This document shows, one piece after another, positions 7,692 through 8,519 of a DNA stretch of 8,519 bases. A program made the translations under genes and the position numbers. The notes beneath the pieces are model-generated. The model worked only from the letters and a program-made list of their open reading frames with translations, did not search any database and was not told the origin of the DNA. The number at the start of each line of letters is the position of its first letter. The first letter of the stretch is position 1. The stretch comes from an uncultured bacterium (lineage in GTDB: Bacteria > Bacteroidota > Bacteroidia > Chitinophagales > CAIOSU01): NCBI GenBank assembly GCA_903861055.1, contig CAIOSU010000247.1, forward strand, positions 1 through 8,519. The letters run 5' to 3'.

Positions 7692-7788
7692 TTAATTGCG
7701 TAATAAATAGTGCTCTTTTAACGGTCGGTTGCCGCGTTGGTACGTACAAATACAGGTATCAACAATGCAGCGTTAACACAAATTGGCA

Positions 7789-7817
7789 CCATTATTACAC
7801 TATTACCATAATAATGG
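7789..7817. repeat. 9-bp perfect inverted repeat just upstream of the GH3 start, possible operator or leader hairpin
   Basis: CCATTATTA (7789-7797) and TAATAATGG (7809-7817) are exact reverse complements with an 11-nt loop, ending 15 nt before the ATG at 7833. The position suits a regulator site or a 5'-leader hairpin controlling the GH3 gene. The arms are AT-rich and there is no second copy in the window, so the regulatory reading is only inferred. Confidence 0.6.
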
Positions 7818-7832
7818 AATAGATTTATACCA

Positions 7833-7895
7833 ATGAGGATGCGTATAGTACTATTGTTGTTATTGATTGTGAGCACATTGGCTCCGGTGGTTGCC
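7833..7895 (+). other. Sec signal peptide of the GH3 protein
   Basis: Residues 1-21 have two arginines in the first four positions, a hydrophobic core IVLLLLLIV (5-13), and a small-residue cleavage site VVA|QN. No cysteine follows the cleavage site, so this is a signal peptidase I substrate, not a lipoprotein. It places the enzyme in the periplasm or beyond, unlike cytoplasmic NagZ of enterobacteria. Confidence 0.85.
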
Positions 7896-8519
7896 CAAAA
7901 CAACCCGGTGGTTGATAGTGCTTTGTCGGTACAGCCAGTACCCAACAAGCAGGTTTGGATTGATTCGGTGTACAATTCACTGAACATAAACGAGCGCATC
8001 GGGCAGTTTTTTATGGTGGCTGCTTACAGCAACAAAGACGAGGCCCACGTTAAAGAAATTGAGCGCCTAATAGTCGATTATAAAATTGGCGGACTCATAT
8101 TTATGCAAGGTGGCCCCGCTAGGGAGATTATATTGACGAACCGCTATCAAGCCCTTGCCAAAACCAAACTACTGATAGCCATTGATGGCGAGTGGGGTGT
8201 AGCTATGCGATTGAAGGATAGTACCCTTACCTTCCCGTACCAGCTTACGCTGGGTGCAATACAAGATAACAAACTGATTGAACGCATGGGCAATGAGGTG
8301 GCCAAGCAGTGCCGCCGCTTGGGCATACACGTAAACTTTGCGCCCGATGTGGACGTAAACAACAACCCCAAAAACCCAGTTATCAATTTCCGTTCGTTTG
8401 GCGAGGACATACACAACGTAGCCGATAAGGGCGTGGCCTACATGAAGGGCATGCAAAACGAAGGTGTAATGGCCTGCGCTAAACACTTTCCTGGCCACGG
8501 CGATACCGATTCAGATTCG
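7833..8519 (+). CDS. Exported glycoside hydrolase family 3 protein, N-terminal part (3' partial)
   Basis: The frame is open from the ATG to the last base (229 codons). Residues 1-21 are a signal peptide (basic MRMR, a Leu/Ile core, cleavage probably after VVA-21). The rest matches the NagZ/BglX-type GH3 barrel: an N-terminal helix NERIGQFFMV (53-62), KIGGLIFMQGG (84-94), IDGEWGVAMRL (117-127, equivalent to the DqEGG.v.R motif), LGIHVNFAPDVDVNNNP (163-179), NFRSFGED (185-192) and AKHFPGHGDTDSDS (216-229). K217-H218 lie in the substrate-binding KHFPGHG motif. In NagZ enzymes this is followed by an Asp-Ser-His whose Asp/His act as acid/base; D228-S229 are visible and the His would be residue 230, just beyond the window. 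Such enzymes cleave beta-N-acetylglucosaminides, often from peptidoglycan. In Bacteroidota many exported GH3 proteins of this type carry a C-terminal serine beta-lactamase-like domain; whether this one does cannot be seen. An in-frame stop at 7812 fixes the start to ATG 7833, or the ATG at 7839. No Shine-Dalgarno sequence is seen. Confidence 0.92.
   Translation, partial: MRMRIVLLLLLIVSTLAPVVAQNNPVVDSALSVQPVPNKQVWIDSVYNSLNINERIGQFFMVAAYSNKDEAHVKEIERLIVDYKIGGLIFMQGGPAREIILTNRYQALAKTKLLIAIDGEWGVAMRLKDSTLTFPYQLTLGAIQDNKLIERMGNEVAKQCRRLGIHVNFAPDVDVNNNPKNPVINFRSFGEDIHNVADKGVAYMKGMQNEGVMACAKHFPGHGDTDSDS

Larger units (their letters stand above)
7562..7832. other. 271-bp spacer between the ORF6N gene and the GH3 gene
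   Basis: No complete gene is supported on either strand. Apart from the minus-strand remnant and the 9-bp inverted repeat listed separately, it holds a weak GCCG-ATTA-CGGC mini-palindrome (7614-7625), GTACGTAC (7739-7746), and no convincing TAnnTTTG promoter element by eye. A promoter for the GH3 gene would be expected here but I cannot place it. Confidence 0.5.

Noticed and set aside
7718..7999. 93-codon minus-strand frame across the GH3 start, ending in a hydrophobic stretch (VNAALLIPVFV)
   Set aside because: More than half of it is antisense to the signal peptide and first part of the GH3 gene, where hydrophobic codons naturally give such a shadow. The tail looks mildly protein-like but cannot be separated from chance.
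1..8519. CRISPR arrays, tRNA/rRNA genes, insertion sequences, toxin-antitoxin pairs
   Set aside because: No regularly spaced repeats, no tRNA-like cloverleaf or rRNA sequence, no transposase motifs or terminal repeats, and no small gene pair were seen on reading both strands.

Overview
The window looks like part of a Bacteroidota chromosome that encodes the type IX secretion system (T9SS). Three things point there: a very large SprA/Sov-type outer-membrane translocon protein, starts without a strong Shine-Dalgarno sequence, and a promoter-like element close to the Bacteroidota -33/-7 consensus. Sampled lines of the main genes are mostly near 47-57% GC. I cannot assign an order or genus.

Layout, all recognised genes on the + strand. 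(1) 3-4754: C-terminal 1583 codons of a SprA (Sov) family protein, open at the left edge. It carries a 65-residue lysine/glutamate-rich coiled-coil insert just before the conserved LPGYLP segment. (2) 4755-4873: short spacer with a weak hairpin over the sprA stop and a plausible promoter. (3) 4874-6964: a complete polytopic membrane protein with a TMTC-like (GT-C fold, DUF1736) N-terminal half and C-terminal TPRs, a candidate protein O-glycosyltransferase. (4) 7046-7561: a complete ORF6N-domain protein of 171 residues, clearly more AT-rich than its neighbours (about 38-39% GC by hand count over 7081-7560). Its coding sequence holds one 12-bp perfect inverted repeat with a 3-nt spacer and two 14-bp perfect palindromes. 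(5) 7562-7832: a 271-bp spacer with a possible minus-strand coding remnant and a 9-bp inverted repeat just upstream of the next start. (6) 7833-8519: the first 229 codons of an exported family 3 glycoside hydrolase (NagZ/BglX-type fold), cut by the right edge immediately before the expected catalytic histidine.

Functionally, the large genes concern the cell envelope: protein export (SprA), probable protein glycosylation (TMTC-like) and exported glycan or peptidoglycan hydrolysis (GH3). The sequence does not show that they act together; separate or weakly linked transcription units are equally plausible. The ORF6N gene and the disturbed spacer after it look like an accessory insertion between ordinary genes. 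I see no complete new defence, CRISPR, RNA or mobile system. The most unexplained structure is the palindrome cluster inside the ORF6N gene.
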